Assembly (NCBI RefSeq): GCF_030823375.1
Contig: NZ_JAUSXB010000001.1
Location: forward strand, 1,550,001-1,614,000
DNA length: 64,000 nucleotides
Source: Pseudarthrobacter siccitolerans
GTDB taxonomy: Bacteria; Actinomycetota; Actinomycetes; Actinomycetales; Micrococcaceae
Direction: 5' to 3'
The notes under the pieces are model-generated. The model saw nothing but the letters and a program-made list of their open reading frames with translations. It made no database searches and had not been told where the DNA came from. Shown here piece after piece: positions 42,773 to 50,999 of this stretch (the first letter of the stretch is position 1; the number at the start of each line of letters is the position of its first letter). Both the position numbers and the translations under genes were made by a program.

Positions 42773-43333
42773 TTACTTCTGGCACGTCAGCAGGGTTCCC
42801 TGGATCGCGGTCAAGGGCACAGCTCCGTAGTCCCTGGAATCGATGGACACACCGCGGTTGTCACCGAGGACAAAGACGGTTCCGGCTGGCACTTTCTCGG
42901 GTCCGAAGTAGGTGGCGTCGATGCGGCTGTGGTCGATAAAGGCCTCTGGCACCGCCACGTCGTCGACGTACAGTTCCGAATCGCGGATGGCGACGGTCTG
43001 GCCTTCCCGGGCAATGATCCGTTTGATGGCTGTGTGACCGTCAAGGGGGCTGGTAAAAGCGACCACCACGCCGTTCTGGATCCAGCCGGCGGCGGCAGCC
43101 GGCTTGTACAGGATCACCACAGCGCCCTCAGGAATGGTGGGCTCCATGCTGTCCGAGGACACGGTGAAAGGTTCCACCAGCCAGGCGCGGGCCGCCACTA
43201 TGGCCAGCGCAGGAATCAGCGCCCTCACCAGAATGCGGGGCCAGCGTCCCTTAGCGAACAACACCTTTGGCAACGGCAACAGGCGGCGGCTTGGGAGCCG
43301 CCGCCTGCCGTGGCGCTTTACTTCTGCCGTCAT
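42773..43333 (-). CDS. lepB: Signal peptidase I
   Basis: About 186 residues. One N-terminal membrane segment (ILVRALIPALAIVAARAWLV), catalytic Ser in TVSSDSMEPTIPEGAVVI, catalytic Lys in HTAIKRIIAREGQTVAI, and the C-terminal GTVFVLGDNRGVSIDSRDYG box typical of the family. Unlike the peptidase at 6359 it has the standard Ser-Lys dyad. ATG 43333 overlaps the oxidase stop by 1 nt (TGATG) with AAGGA just upstream; a TTG one codon earlier is possible. Coupling suggests that it processes the oxidase or its partner (inference). Confidence 0.92.
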   Translation of the reverse strand: MTAEVKRHGRRRLPSRRLLPLPKVLFAKGRWPRILVRALIPALAIVAARAWLVEPFTVSSDSMEPTIPEGAVVILYKPAAAAGWIQNGVVVAFTSPLDGHTAIKRIIAREGQTVAIRDSELYVDDVAVPEAFIDHSRIDATYFGPEKVPAGTVFVLGDNRGVSIDSRDYGAVPLTAIQGTLLTCQK

Positions 43334-44943
43334 CAATCCTTCTCGGTGTCCCAGGTGGCTTTGGCCGCGGTCATGGGATCGTTGTCGTCCACATCGCTCT
43401 CTTTCAGGCCCACCCGGAATTGGATCATCATGTCGTGGTCCTCGTGTGGCAGGTTGTGGCAGTGCATCATGTAGACGCCCTTGTTGGGGGTGAACTTCAT
43501 CAGGACCCTGACGGTCTCGCCTTCACCGACATACACCACGTCCTTGGGACCACGCTCGTGCGGGAAAGGCGCCTGTCCATTGCGGCTGATGACCTGGAAG
43601 TCCACCAGGTGGATGTGAACGGGGTGGAACCAGCCGCCCGATTTGTTCTCGATTTGCCAAATCTCCACCGAATTGAGGGCGGGATCGGCAGCGACTCTCT
43701 TGTAACCGCTGGCGATGACGTCCTGCCAGCTTTCGCCGTTGATGGTCCACATGTTGGTAGTGTCATCCCGCTCCACCCGGAAACTGCGGGTTTTCACGGA
43801 TTGCTTTGCTGTCAGCGACATTGCTTCGCTTCCCACCAACGTGGTGGGGATCCGGTTCCAGGTGGGGTCCGAGGTGTCCACCGGCTCGTCCGTGACATCG
43901 AAGGCCATGATCTTGCCGGTGTAGTCATAATCCACGTTGTTCTTATTGGACAGGTTCCGGAGCTCGATCCGCTGTCCCGTCTTGTACTTGCGGAAATCGA
44001 TCAGGACTTCATACCGTTCCGCCCCGCCGTGGCGGTAATTCGCCACGCTCTGGGCCGCCGGCATCAGGCCGCCGTCGGTGCCAACCATCACCAGGGGATC
44101 TCCGGTGCTGAGGGTGGGCCGCAGCGAACGGGAAATGGAGCAGTTCAGGATGCGGAAGCGGTACACGCGTTTCTGCACCTTCATGACGGGCCACGGCTTT
44201 CCGTTGACCAGGATGACGTCGCCCCACAGGCCCGAGTGGGTGTTGTCGTCGTACCCCAGGGACCCGTCAGCGGCGAACATCGCGTCGCTGACTGTCAGTG
44301 CCACGTCGTAGCGGCCCTGCGGGAGCAGCCGGCGTTCAACGGGATCGTGCATGTGGTACTGCGCCGCGAGGCCGGAATAGGCGTTGAGGGCAGTGAAGTG
44401 GACACCGTGGTCGTGGTACCAGAGCGTGCGGGCCGGTTGGAAGTTGGGGTAGTGATAGTCCTTGTAGAACCCCGGAAGCGTGATATCGCTGGCGTAACCG
44501 TCATATTGGGGCAGGGACGCCGACCCGTGCAGGTGGGTGGACGTGGAAAGCGAGTGCCCGTCCAGCGCATGCTGGGCCGGGAGCTGGTTGCGCACCCTCA
44601 TGACGGCCTTTGTTCCTTGGTCCAGACTGATGGTGGGGCCGGGGAACAGGCCGTTGTAGCCAAGGATCGGCGTGGTCAGCCGTGGGAGGATGTTGGCCGT
44701 AGCGGCCTTCTCTGTCAGGCGGTAGTAGTTGACCGGCAACCCGTCCGCGGGATCGATGCCGGTGGAAGATGGTTCGAGGATCGGGGCCTGGACAAAGGCT
44801 GCCTGGAATGGCCGCGGCATCTCCTTGTCACTGAGCCGGCTGGCCGACTTGGCCTCCACCGAACCCGTGGGCAGCATGGCGGCCCCTGCTCCCAGGACTC
44901 CGAGTCCTCCGATTAACAGAACCTGACGGCGTGAAATTGTCAT
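43333..44943 (-). CDS. Multicopper oxidase (CotA/bilirubin-oxidase type)
   Basis: About 536 residues. A Tat-like signal (MTISRRQVLLIGGLGVLG) leads to three cupredoxin domains. Copper motifs in order are TSTHLHGSASLP (HxH), TLWYHDHGVHF (HxH), FHPVHIHLVDF (HxxHxH) and MMHCHNLPHEDHDMM (HCHxxxHxxxxM), giving a complete T1 and trinuclear site. Family members oxidise phenols, bilirubin, Cu(I) or Mn(II). ATG 44943 has AAAGGAGG six bases upstream; a longer frame to 45000 is less likely. Signal peptidase gene overlaps its end; a membrane-anchored protein gene lies upstream. Confidence 0.93.
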   Translation of the reverse strand: MTISRRQVLLIGGLGVLGAGAAMLPTGSVEAKSASRLSDKEMPRPFQAAFVQAPILEPSSTGIDPADGLPVNYYRLTEKAATANILPRLTTPILGYNGLFPGPTISLDQGTKAVMRVRNQLPAQHALDGHSLSTSTHLHGSASLPQYDGYASDITLPGFYKDYHYPNFQPARTLWYHDHGVHFTALNAYSGLAAQYHMHDPVERRLLPQGRYDVALTVSDAMFAADGSLGYDDNTHSGLWGDVILVNGKPWPVMKVQKRVYRFRILNCSISRSLRPTLSTGDPLVMVGTDGGLMPAAQSVANYRHGGAERYEVLIDFRKYKTGQRIELRNLSNKNNVDYDYTGKIMAFDVTDEPVDTSDPTWNRIPTTLVGSEAMSLTAKQSVKTRSFRVERDDTTNMWTINGESWQDVIASGYKRVAADPALNSVEIWQIENKSGGWFHPVHIHLVDFQVISRNGQAPFPHERGPKDVVYVGEGETVRVLMKFTPNKGVYMMHCHNLPHEDHDMMIQFRVGLKESDVDDNDPMTAAKATWDTEKD

Positions 44944-45063
44944 GGCCGACCTCCTTTGTAGATGGCCTCGACTGTTCCGCACCCAGCTTGGAGATTTCAT
45001 GCGTACTGTCTTGAAGTCCTTGGAGAAACCATGAAAGCGCTTTTCCGAACGTCAGCGGGCACA

Positions 45064-45576
45064 CTACTTTCCTCCCCTGTGGTGTCCGGCGCCCAGGGAC
45101 AGCCCGGGTCCCCCCGGCAGGTCCAGCGCCAGATCGATGGCTTTGTCCGGGAGCTCGAACACGAGCGTGGCGTTAATGCTTTCCCCCTGTCGTGCCTTTC
45201 CAGGAGCCGGAGAAAACCAGACCGGTTTCCATTTCCCGGCGCCGAGGCCCGAGACGGTGTACTGGGACGGGTCGAAGGACAGGCCGTTCTGCTCCATGGC
45301 GGTGAGCTCCAGCAGGATGCGGACGCGATGGACCTCTTGGCCCGGCGGATCCGCGAGGGCGGCCGACGGTGTGGGCGGCATCCATCCATCCGCCTCAAGG
45401 GGTATCACCCCCTGAATCCTGGCCAGGCCGCCATCAAGGCTTCCTGAGGCCCCCAGCAGGGCGGGAGGCGTCCGCGGTGTGGCCAGCAGGACGCTGGCCA
45501 CCAGGGCCCCCACCAGGGCGAGCAAAACTGCCGGAACAAGAAACTTGGTGCGCTTGAACAATGCTGTTGATGCCAT
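45064..45576 (-). CDS. Membrane-anchored extracytoplasmic protein
   Basis: 170 residues. One N-terminal membrane segment (KFLVPAVLLALVGALVASVL) and a beta-rich external domain (GQEVHRVRILLELTAMEQNG, SQYTVSGLGAGKWKPVWFSP, SINATLVFELPDKAIDLALD) ending in GAGHHRGGK. The domain looks like a small Ig-like or cupredoxin-like fold; the C-terminal HH could bind metal but this is weak. It lies 120 nt upstream of the multicopper oxidase on the same strand and may be its partner. Confidence 0.7.
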   Translation of the reverse strand: MASTALFKRTKFLVPAVLLALVGALVASVLLATPRTPPALLGASGSLDGGLARIQGVIPLEADGWMPPTPSAALADPPGQEVHRVRILLELTAMEQNGLSFDPSQYTVSGLGAGKWKPVWFSPAPGKARQGESINATLVFELPDKAIDLALDLPGGPGLSLGAGHHRGGK

Positions 45577-45592
45577 ACCGGCAGTTTCCCCA

Positions 45593-45619
45593 CGGCTCCT
45601 AGGGAATCCCTAGGAGCCG
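45593..45619. promoter_or_regulatory. 12-bp inverted repeat upstream of the oxidase operon
   Basis: CGGCTCCTAGGG and CCCTAGGAGCCG are perfectly complementary with a 3-nt loop (AAT), 17 nt before the first codon of the membrane-anchored protein. It may be an operator for a metal-responsive regulator, or a leader hairpin. Confidence 0.5.
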
Positions 45620-45647
45620 GAAGCCCTTCCCCCAAAATCGGGCCAAA

Positions 45648-45702
45648 CCTGAGCAAGTCCTGCGCCTTCCTTGATCAACTGCTCTGCCGGTCTTGATAAA
45701 GG
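45648..45702 (+). promoter_or_regulatory. Five-block 11-nt repeat array matching 24625
   Basis: CCTGAGC, CCTGCGC, CTTGATC and CTTGATA start at offsets 0, 11, 22 and 44 (45648, 45659, 45670, 45692) and the offset-33 block is degenerate. CTGAGCAAGTC is shared nearly exactly with the first array (CTTGAGCAAGTC). The sequences just downstream also align (CCGGCACAGTGGTTCCTGT here, CCGTGCAGAGTATTCGGTGT there). Confidence 0.5.
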
Positions 45703-45808
45703 ACCGGCACAGTGGTTCCTGTCCGGCTTGGACACCGGTGGGAGACGACACGGGGTCTCAGCGGCCGGCGCAAGATTTCTCCGGCTGCGGACAGAGCACT
45801 CCCAGACT

Positions 45809-45864
45809 GGGGCCGATGGCGGAGGCGGCGGAACAGCGTGGTTCCGCAAGAAGCCATCGGCCCC
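45809..45864 (+). ncRNA. Structured RNA element candidate
   Basis: GGGGCCGATGGC (45809-45820) pairs perfectly with GCCATCGGCCCC (45853-45864). Inside, GCGGAAC/GTTCCGC (45828-45834/45841-45847) form a second stem capped by the hexaloop AGCGTG. It lies in a 494-bp gap with no coding frame, 107 nt downstream of the repeat array. Possible small RNA, antiterminator target or terminator; expression is unproven. Confidence 0.4.
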
Positions 45865-45954
45865 GGCACTGCGCCGTCTCCGGACAGCGCTGGGCTGGAC
45901 AGGTCGTGCAAAAGAACAGACATTTGGCGGCGCGCGGAAAATCACCTTTCGAAA

Positions 45955-45998
45955 CTTGAGCGAATCTTGAGGCTTTCGGGTCACCGGGACTTTAGGAT
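45955..45998 (+). promoter_or_regulatory. CTTGAG pair with 11-nt spacing and -10-like element before the GH26 gene
   Basis: CTTGAG starts at 45955 and 45966; TAGGAT (45993-45998) is a good -10 candidate, giving a 5' leader of roughly 65 nt for the gene at 46071. The half-site matches those of the arrays at 24625 and 45648. Confidence 0.45.
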
Positions 45999-46070
45999 CA
46001 GGGCAGTGCCGGCTGGGCACGAGGCCAGCTGCCGCTCAAGCAGCCCTGACAATTACGGGGACCGATCGCT

Positions 46071-47294
46071 GTGTTCAAGATTGTAAAAGTTCTTACTGCT
46101 GCCCTTGCCGCGAGCGCCGGCCTCGCGCTGGCAGGGATTCAACCAGTCCAGGCAGCACCGGCAGCCCAGATTACGCTCAGCCCGGCAACAGGATCTGCCG
46201 GGTCCGCCGTTACGGTCAACGGGACCGGTTTCAAGGCCTCCGCCTCGGGGACGGTGGTGGCCGGCTCGGCGTCGTTTGCTTTTCGGACTGCAACCACTGG
46301 GGCATTCAGCACAGCCATCACCATTCCGGCCGCAGCAACCGGAAAGCTGACCGTTACGGCCAAGACCTCCTCGGTCCAGGCGTCCTCGGTATTCACTGTG
46401 ACCCCGCCGGCGCCGGCGCTGCCGCCGGTCAGCACCGCCCGCCTGCGTTTCGGGGTGGCCACCGCCAACGGCCCTATGGCCGGCGCTGAGCTGGATGAGG
46501 TGGCCCTGCTGGCAGGGGAAAGCCCGTCCAGCGTGCTCTTCTACAAGGACTTCCTCCAGGCACCGCCGATCAGTGAAATGAACGCTGTACGGGCCCGGGG
46601 TGCCGTGCCCTTGGTGACGTGGGAGCCGTGGGCCTGGGGAGGCGGAGTGGACCAGCCCGCGTACGCCCTGGACAGAATCGCGGCGGGCGACTTTGATACC
46701 CGGATTATTGAGTGGGGACAGTCACTGGCAGCTTGGGGATACCCGGTGCAGCTGCGGTTCGCCCATGAGATGAACGGGAACTGGTACCCCTGGGCTGAAG
46801 GTGTGAACGGCAATATGGCCGGAGACTATGTCCGCGCGTGGCGTCACGTGCATGACGTGGTGACCGCCACAGGTGCATCAAACGTCTCATGGGTATGGAG
46901 CCCGAACGTGCCCTATTGGGGATCCACTGACTTGGCCGGATTGTTCCCGGGCGCCGGCTACGTGGACTTCGTGGGGCTCGATGGGTACAACTGGGGCACG
47001 TCCGCGTCGTGGAGCAGCTGGGTCTCACCGCAGGATCTTTTTGCTCCGGGAATCGCCGAGTTCCGGGCAATCGCCCCGGGACTGCCGATTCTTATCGCTG
47101 AAACGGCGTCAAGCGAGTCCGGCGGATCCAAGGCGGCATGGAACACGGACCTGGTGTCCTACCTCGCGGCCCAGCCGGATGTGATGGGTTTCGTCTGGTT
47201 CCATCTGCAAAAGGAAGCCGACTGGCGCATCAACAGCAGTGACACCTCGGCCGCCGTCTTTAAGTCTGCTTTGACGGCCTGCCGGGCGTCATAG
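46071..47294 (+). CDS. Exported GH26-like glycosidase (beta-mannanase type) with N-terminal IPT/TIG-like domain
   Basis: 407 residues from GTG 46071. Signal peptide VLTAALAASAGLALAGI, then a beta-sandwich of about 85 residues (QITLSPATGSAGSAVTVNGT, GFKASASGTVVAGS) typical of IPT/TIG domains. The catalytic TIM barrel has WEPWAWGG, QLRFAHEMNGNWYPWAEGV with acid/base Glu233, SWVWSPNVPYWG and ILIAETASSESGGSK with nucleophile Glu344. The family hydrolyses mannans or mixed-linkage glucans; the substrate here is unknown. Secreted, no anchor. Confidence 0.87.
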   Translation: MFKIVKVLTAALAASAGLALAGIQPVQAAPAAQITLSPATGSAGSAVTVNGTGFKASASGTVVAGSASFAFRTATTGAFSTAITIPAAATGKLTVTAKTSSVQASSVFTVTPPAPALPPVSTARLRFGVATANGPMAGAELDEVALLAGESPSSVLFYKDFLQAPPISEMNAVRARGAVPLVTWEPWAWGGGVDQPAYALDRIAAGDFDTRIIEWGQSLAAWGYPVQLRFAHEMNGNWYPWAEGVNGNMAGDYVRAWRHVHDVVTATGASNVSWVWSPNVPYWGSTDLAGLFPGAGYVDFVGLDGYNWGTSASWSSWVSPQDLFAPGIAEFRAIAPGLPILIAETASSESGGSKAAWNTDLVSYLAAQPDVMGFVWFHLQKEADWRINSSDTSAAVFKSALTACRAS

Positions 47295-47311
47295 CGCTTA
47301 GGATTTCTTCC

Positions 47312-48061
47312 ATGAGGATTGCCGTTGCAGGGGGAACCGGTACAGTCGGCCGCCACGTCGTCGCCGTCGCCAGGGAGCGCGGGCACGATGTGGTGGGCAT
47401 CAGCCGGGCGGAGGGCGTGGACCTGGTCAACGGCAGGGGCCTGTATCAGGCGCTCCAGGGTGCCGAAACGGTGATTGACGTCTCGGGCATCCAGACCGTT
47501 TCCACCAAGAAATCCGTGGACTTCTTCACCAACGCCACCCAGAACCTCCTGGCAGCGGAGAAGCATGCCGGTGTGAAGCACCACATTGCGCTGTCCATCG
47601 TTGGCATCGACAAAGCCAATTCGGGCCTGTACGCCGGCAAGCTGGTGCAGGAGGACGAAGTCAGACATGGCGGCATCCCGTGGACCCTCCTCCGGTCAAC
47701 GCAGTTCCACGAGTTCGTGCCAATGACCGTCAAAGCCGCGTCCGCCGGCCCGGCGGTACTTGTGCCCAAAATGTTCACCCAGCCCGTCGCGGCAAAGGAG
47801 GTGGCCATCGCCCTGGTGGATGCTGCGGAAGCCGGGCCGCGGGGACGGGTCCCGGACCTCGGCGGGCCCAGGGCCGAGCAGCTGACAGACCTGGTCAAGG
47901 CCTACCTCGCCAAAACCGGGCAAAAGAAGCGAATCGTCCCCCTGCATGTCCCCGGGCCCATGGGCAAAGCGATGCGCAAAGGCGGGCTGATCCCGGCGGC
48001 GGGTGCCGCCGTCGGACGCCAGACGTTCCTGGAGTGGCTGGAAGCCGGGGGCGCTGCCTAG
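47312..48061 (+). CDS. NAD(P)-binding atypical SDR (NmrA/YwnB-like)
   Basis: 249 residues with a Rossmann start MRIAVAGGTGTVGRHVVAVA (GxxGxxG), then VIDVSGIQTVSTKKSVDFF, GVKHHIALSIVGIDKANSG and YAGKLVQEDEVRHGGIPWTL, the order found in atypical SDR proteins annotated as NmrA-like or NAD(P)H-binding. The YxxxK pair is YAGK. AGGA precedes the ATG by 8 nt. It follows the glycosidase by 17 nt, possibly in the same transcript, although a functional link is not evident. Confidence 0.85.
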   Translation: MRIAVAGGTGTVGRHVVAVARERGHDVVGISRAEGVDLVNGRGLYQALQGAETVIDVSGIQTVSTKKSVDFFTNATQNLLAAEKHAGVKHHIALSIVGIDKANSGLYAGKLVQEDEVRHGGIPWTLLRSTQFHEFVPMTVKAASAGPAVLVPKMFTQPVAAKEVAIALVDAAEAGPRGRVPDLGGPRAEQLTDLVKAYLAKTGQKKRIVPLHVPGPMGKAMRKGGLIPAAGAAVGRQTFLEWLEAGGAA

Positions 48062-48106
48062 CGGTTCAGCCGGGACAGGTACCGGACTGTCCGCCACTGA
48101 AAAATG

Positions 48107-48123
48107 CGAGTACTCACTACTCG
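48107..48123. promoter_or_regulatory. CGAGTA-N5-TACTCG inverted repeat upstream of the second GAF-ANTAR gene
   Basis: CGAGTACTCACTACTCG has the same 6-bp arms and 5-nt spacer as 27530-27546 and ends 85 nt before the GAF-ANTAR start codon. Confidence 0.6.
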
Positions 48124-48208
48124 TGCCCCCGCCTCGGCCCTCCCGTTAGATTCGAGGTGCAGCGCGCGGACCAGGTCCGCTCCGGCACCGTTCAAAGGGG
48201 GAACGAGA

Positions 48209-49015
48209 ATGACAGTCCATGTGCAGGGCACCAGCAGAAGGGTGCTGAAGGCCGACGGCGGAAGGCAAGGAGTGGCGGGCGTCGCCGACGAGCCGTGGTT
48301 CAAGCCGTCCGGGTTCCTGCTGGACCTGGTCACGAACGCAGACACGGATGCGGCCTCCCTGAGGCGGCTGGCGGAAGCAGCAGCGGTAGCCCTCACTCAG
48401 GCAATCGGAGTCCAGATTGACTGTGCCGTGATGCTGTCCACAGCCCAGGGGGCTCCCATCCAGGCGGCCAACAATGGACGGGCCGCGGGTCTGGGCTACC
48501 TGGAACAGGATCTCGAAGACGGCCCCATGAAGCAGGCCGCGGCGGCGGACGGCCCCTTCGTGGTGGACGCCGCCGAAACAACGCTGCGATGGCAGGCCTA
48601 CCGGCGCCGGTTCCTCGACGCCGGCTACGGTGAGGTGCTTGCCGTTCCGCTGCGGCTTGATCCCGGCACCACTGCCGCCCTGGGATTCTTTGCACCGCCG
48701 GAGGAGCGGTTTGATCCCGACGCCGTCAACCATGCAACATGGTTTGCCCGGGTTGCATCGCAGAGCCTGAAAGTGGCACTCGAGGTCCGGAGCGTCCGGT
48801 CCGCGGGGGACAACCTGAAGGCGCTGCTGGAAAGCCGGACGTCCATAGACGTTGCCTGCGGTGTGATCATGGGCCGCAACCGCTGCTCCTACGCGGACGC
48901 TTTCGGCCTGCTGGCCGGGGCTTCGACCCAACGGAACAAGCAAGTCCGCGAAGTGGCTGAGGGATTCCTGAAGAACCTGCCAAACGGCTCCCCCGGGACA
49001 CGCTTCGAGCTGTGA
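48209..49015 (+). CDS. GAF-ANTAR antiterminator regulator 2
   Basis: 268 residues, the same length as its paralogue at 27625. GAF part: PSGFLLDLVTNADTDAASLR, GVQIDCAVMLSTAQGAPIQA, RFLDAGYGEVLAVPLRLDPG. ANTAR part: LKALLESRTSIDVACGVIMG, RNRCSYADAFGLLAGASTQR, VREVAEGFLKNLPNGSPG. ATG 48209 (MTVHVQG) is chosen, with a GGGGGAACGAG purine run before it; a frame from 48104 would translate through the inverted repeat. Likely senses a small ligand or redox state and binds RNA hairpins. Confidence 0.88.
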   Translation: MTVHVQGTSRRVLKADGGRQGVAGVADEPWFKPSGFLLDLVTNADTDAASLRRLAEAAAVALTQAIGVQIDCAVMLSTAQGAPIQAANNGRAAGLGYLEQDLEDGPMKQAAAADGPFVVDAAETTLRWQAYRRRFLDAGYGEVLAVPLRLDPGTTAALGFFAPPEERFDPDAVNHATWFARVASQSLKVALEVRSVRSAGDNLKALLESRTSIDVACGVIMGRNRCSYADAFGLLAGASTQRNKQVREVAEGFLKNLPNGSPGTRFEL

Positions 49016-49138
49016 GCAGCGGTGCCGCGCGGGCCGCTATCAGCCCGGCTGCCACCGGTGGTTTCCCGATACACTCTGTGGAAGATGCGGAGATCCACAC
49101 TCTTGCGCCCCGGCCCTCCCTTTATTAGCCGGCGCTCG

Positions 49139-49144
49139 TATTAT
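49139..49144 (+). promoter_or_regulatory. -10 element of a leaderless gene
   Basis: TATTAT ends exactly 6 nt before the ATG at 49151, which puts the expected transcription start on the A of the start codon. The same arrangement (CGTATTATTCA) precedes the paralogue at 56188. Confidence 0.55.
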
Positions 49145-49150
49145 TCATGC

Positions 49151-49297
49151 ATGTGGACTAAACAGCACCAGTCGTTCTGCGCGCTATGCGGCAGGAGCAC
49201 CAAACATGTCACCCACTTCCAGAAGGACGACGCCGGCTCCCTGACTCCGGACGTCCGGTGCACCGAGTGCGCTGAATCGTCAGAGGCGGCGGCCTAG
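49151..49297 (+). CDS. 48-residue zinc-ribbon-like protein, paralogue 1
   Basis: MWTKQHQSFCALCGRSTKHV then THFQKDDAGSLTPDVRCTEC: Cys10-x2-Cys13 and a second Cys-x2-Cys make a zinc-ribbon. The paralogue at 56188 shares MWTKQHQ, CxxC, HVTH, KDDAG and VRC. A longer frame from 49022 is not supported by the paralogue. No ribosome binding site; predicted leaderless from TATTAT. The function is unknown; size and fold suggest a regulator or partner-binding protein. Confidence 0.75.
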   Translation: MWTKQHQSFCALCGRSTKHVTHFQKDDAGSLTPDVRCTECAESSEAAA

Positions 49298-49400
49298 AAT
49301 CGAGCCGCCGGCACAGTTTGTCGATTCGGGCTTCCAGTGCGCGTCGTATAAGTAAGGACCCAAACGAAGGGCCCGGACGAAAAGCTAAGGGAGTACGAAG

Positions 49401-49736
49401 ATGGCAAAGTATCTGGTCCTGATCTTCCAGGATGAAACGGTGACTCCACAGTCGGAAGGTGAATCGATCAACCCCGCCTACCAGGAGTTTATGCAGCGGC
49501 GCGCAGGGTCCCTGCTCAATGGGGCGGCACTGCAGCCGGCCTCGACGGCCACATCCGTCCGGCGGGACGGGTCCGGCGGATTCTCGGTGACGGACGGTCC
49601 TTTCGCCGAATCGAAGGAGGTTCTGGGCGGCTACTTCCTGCTGGAAGCGGGCGACCTCGACGAGGCGCTGGAGATTGCCAAGGAAGTTCCGGCCGGCGTC
49701 GGAGTGGAGGTCCGGCCCGTGCGGATGGTCAGCTGA
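49401..49736 (+). CDS. YCII-related (DGPF) protein
   Basis: 111 residues: MAKYLVLIFQDETVTP, the signature TDGPFAESKEVLGGYFLLEA, then DLDEALEIAKEVPAGVGVEV. This is the YCII/DGPF dimeric ferredoxin-like fold. AAGGGAG lies 7 nt upstream of the ATG. Its stop overlaps the sigma factor start by 1 nt (TGATG). ECF42 sigma factors are known to be encoded with DGPF proteins, which belong to their regulon or signalling. Confidence 0.93.
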   Translation: MAKYLVLIFQDETVTPQSEGESINPAYQEFMQRRAGSLLNGAALQPASTATSVRRDGSGGFSVTDGPFAESKEVLGGYFLLEAGDLDEALEIAKEVPAGVGVEVRPVRMVS

Positions 49737-50992
49737 TGCCGGCGGCCGCCAGCTCGGAGGTTGCTGCAGCGGTTGCAGATGCGCACCGCCGCGAGTGGGC
49801 TTTCGTGCTGGCGGCAACGCTGCGTGTTGCCGGTGACATCGACAAAGCCGAAGAAGCCGTCCAGGACGCCTACGCCAGTGCGCTGGCCACGTGGGGTCCG
49901 CGTGGGATCCCGAAGAACCCGGGAGCGTGGTTGACGGTCACGGCCCGGCGCCGGGCCCTGGACATGCACCGCCGGGCAGCCACGGAACAGCGGGCGCTCC
50001 CCAGGCTGTGCGAGCCGGAGGAATCGCTCGCTGATGAGCAGGCCCTGGCAACGGAGGACATTCCCGATGACCGGCTCCGGCTGATTTTCACCTGCTGCCA
50101 CCCCGCCCTTGCCCCGGACGCCCGGGTTGCCCTGACGCTGCGGCTCCTTTGCGGGCTGTCCACCGCTGACATAGCGCGGGCCTTCCTCGTGCCGGAGGCC
50201 ACCATAGCCGCCCGGATTACCCGGGCGAAAAAGAAGATCGCTGCCGCCGGGATCCCCTACAGCGTGCCCGCGGCGTCCGAGCTCCACGAGCGTATCGACG
50301 GTGTGCTGTCCGTTGTCTATCTCGTGTACACCACGGGTCATACTGCCCCGTCGGGAGCGGACCTGATGCGCCGGGACCTCGCGGAGCGCGGCCTGGAGCT
50401 GGCGGGGATGCTGCGCGTCCTGCTTCCCAATAACAGGGACGTTGCGGGGCTTCTGGCACTCGTGCTGCTCACCGACGCGCGCCGGGACGCCCGGCTGGAT
50501 CGCAACCGGGAGCTCGTCCTGCTGGAGGACCAGGACCGGTCCGCCTGGGACCGGGCTGCCATCGGGGAAGGCGTGGCGCTCCTGCGCGAGGCCTTGAGCT
50601 CACGGCCGCCGGGCCGCTTCGCGCTGACGGCGGCGATCGCGGCCGTCCATGATGAGAGCGGATCGTGGTCCGAGACTGACTGGCAGGAAATCCTGGGCCT
50701 CTACGACCTGCTGATGGAAACGTGGCCCTCCCCGGTGGTCCAGCTGAACCGGGCCATAGCCCTTGGCTTCGCGGTGGGGCCTGCGGAAGGCCTGGCTGAG
50801 CTGGATGCGCTGGGGGCTGAGCCCCAACTGGCCCGCTACCCGTACCTCGCCGCCGCACGCGCCGACTTCCTGGCACGGCTGGGCCGTACCGGCGAGGCCC
50901 GGGATGCTTTCGAGGAGGCGCTGATCCTCACGGACAACGACGCCGAGCGCAGCTACCTCCGGGCGCGGCTGGCTAGTAGACTAGCCGGCTGA
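49736..50992 (+). CDS. ECF42-type RNA polymerase sigma factor with C-terminal TPR-like domain
   Basis: 418 residues. Sigma region 2: RVAGDIDKAEEAVQDAYASA, GPRGIPKNPGAWLTVTARRR. Sigma region 4: RVALTLRLLCGLSTADIARA, FLVPEATIAARITRAKKKI. The remaining about 200 residues form the C-terminal helical extension of this group (NRAIALGFAVGPAEGLAELD, LARLGRTGEARDAFEEALIL). No anti-sigma gene is adjacent; ECF42 control is thought to lie in the C-terminal domain and the DGPF partner. Confidence 0.92.
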   Translation: MPAAASSEVAAAVADAHRREWAFVLAATLRVAGDIDKAEEAVQDAYASALATWGPRGIPKNPGAWLTVTARRRALDMHRRAATEQRALPRLCEPEESLADEQALATEDIPDDRLRLIFTCCHPALAPDARVALTLRLLCGLSTADIARAFLVPEATIAARITRAKKKIAAAGIPYSVPAASELHERIDGVLSVVYLVYTTGHTAPSGADLMRRDLAERGLELAGMLRVLLPNNRDVAGLLALVLLTDARRDARLDRNRELVLLEDQDRSAWDRAAIGEGVALLREALSSRPPGRFALTAAIAAVHDESGSWSETDWQEILGLYDLLMETWPSPVVQLNRAIALGFAVGPAEGLAELDALGAEPQLARYPYLAAARADFLARLGRTGEARDAFEEALILTDNDAERSYLRARLASRLAG

Positions 50993-50999
50993 CCGGCTG

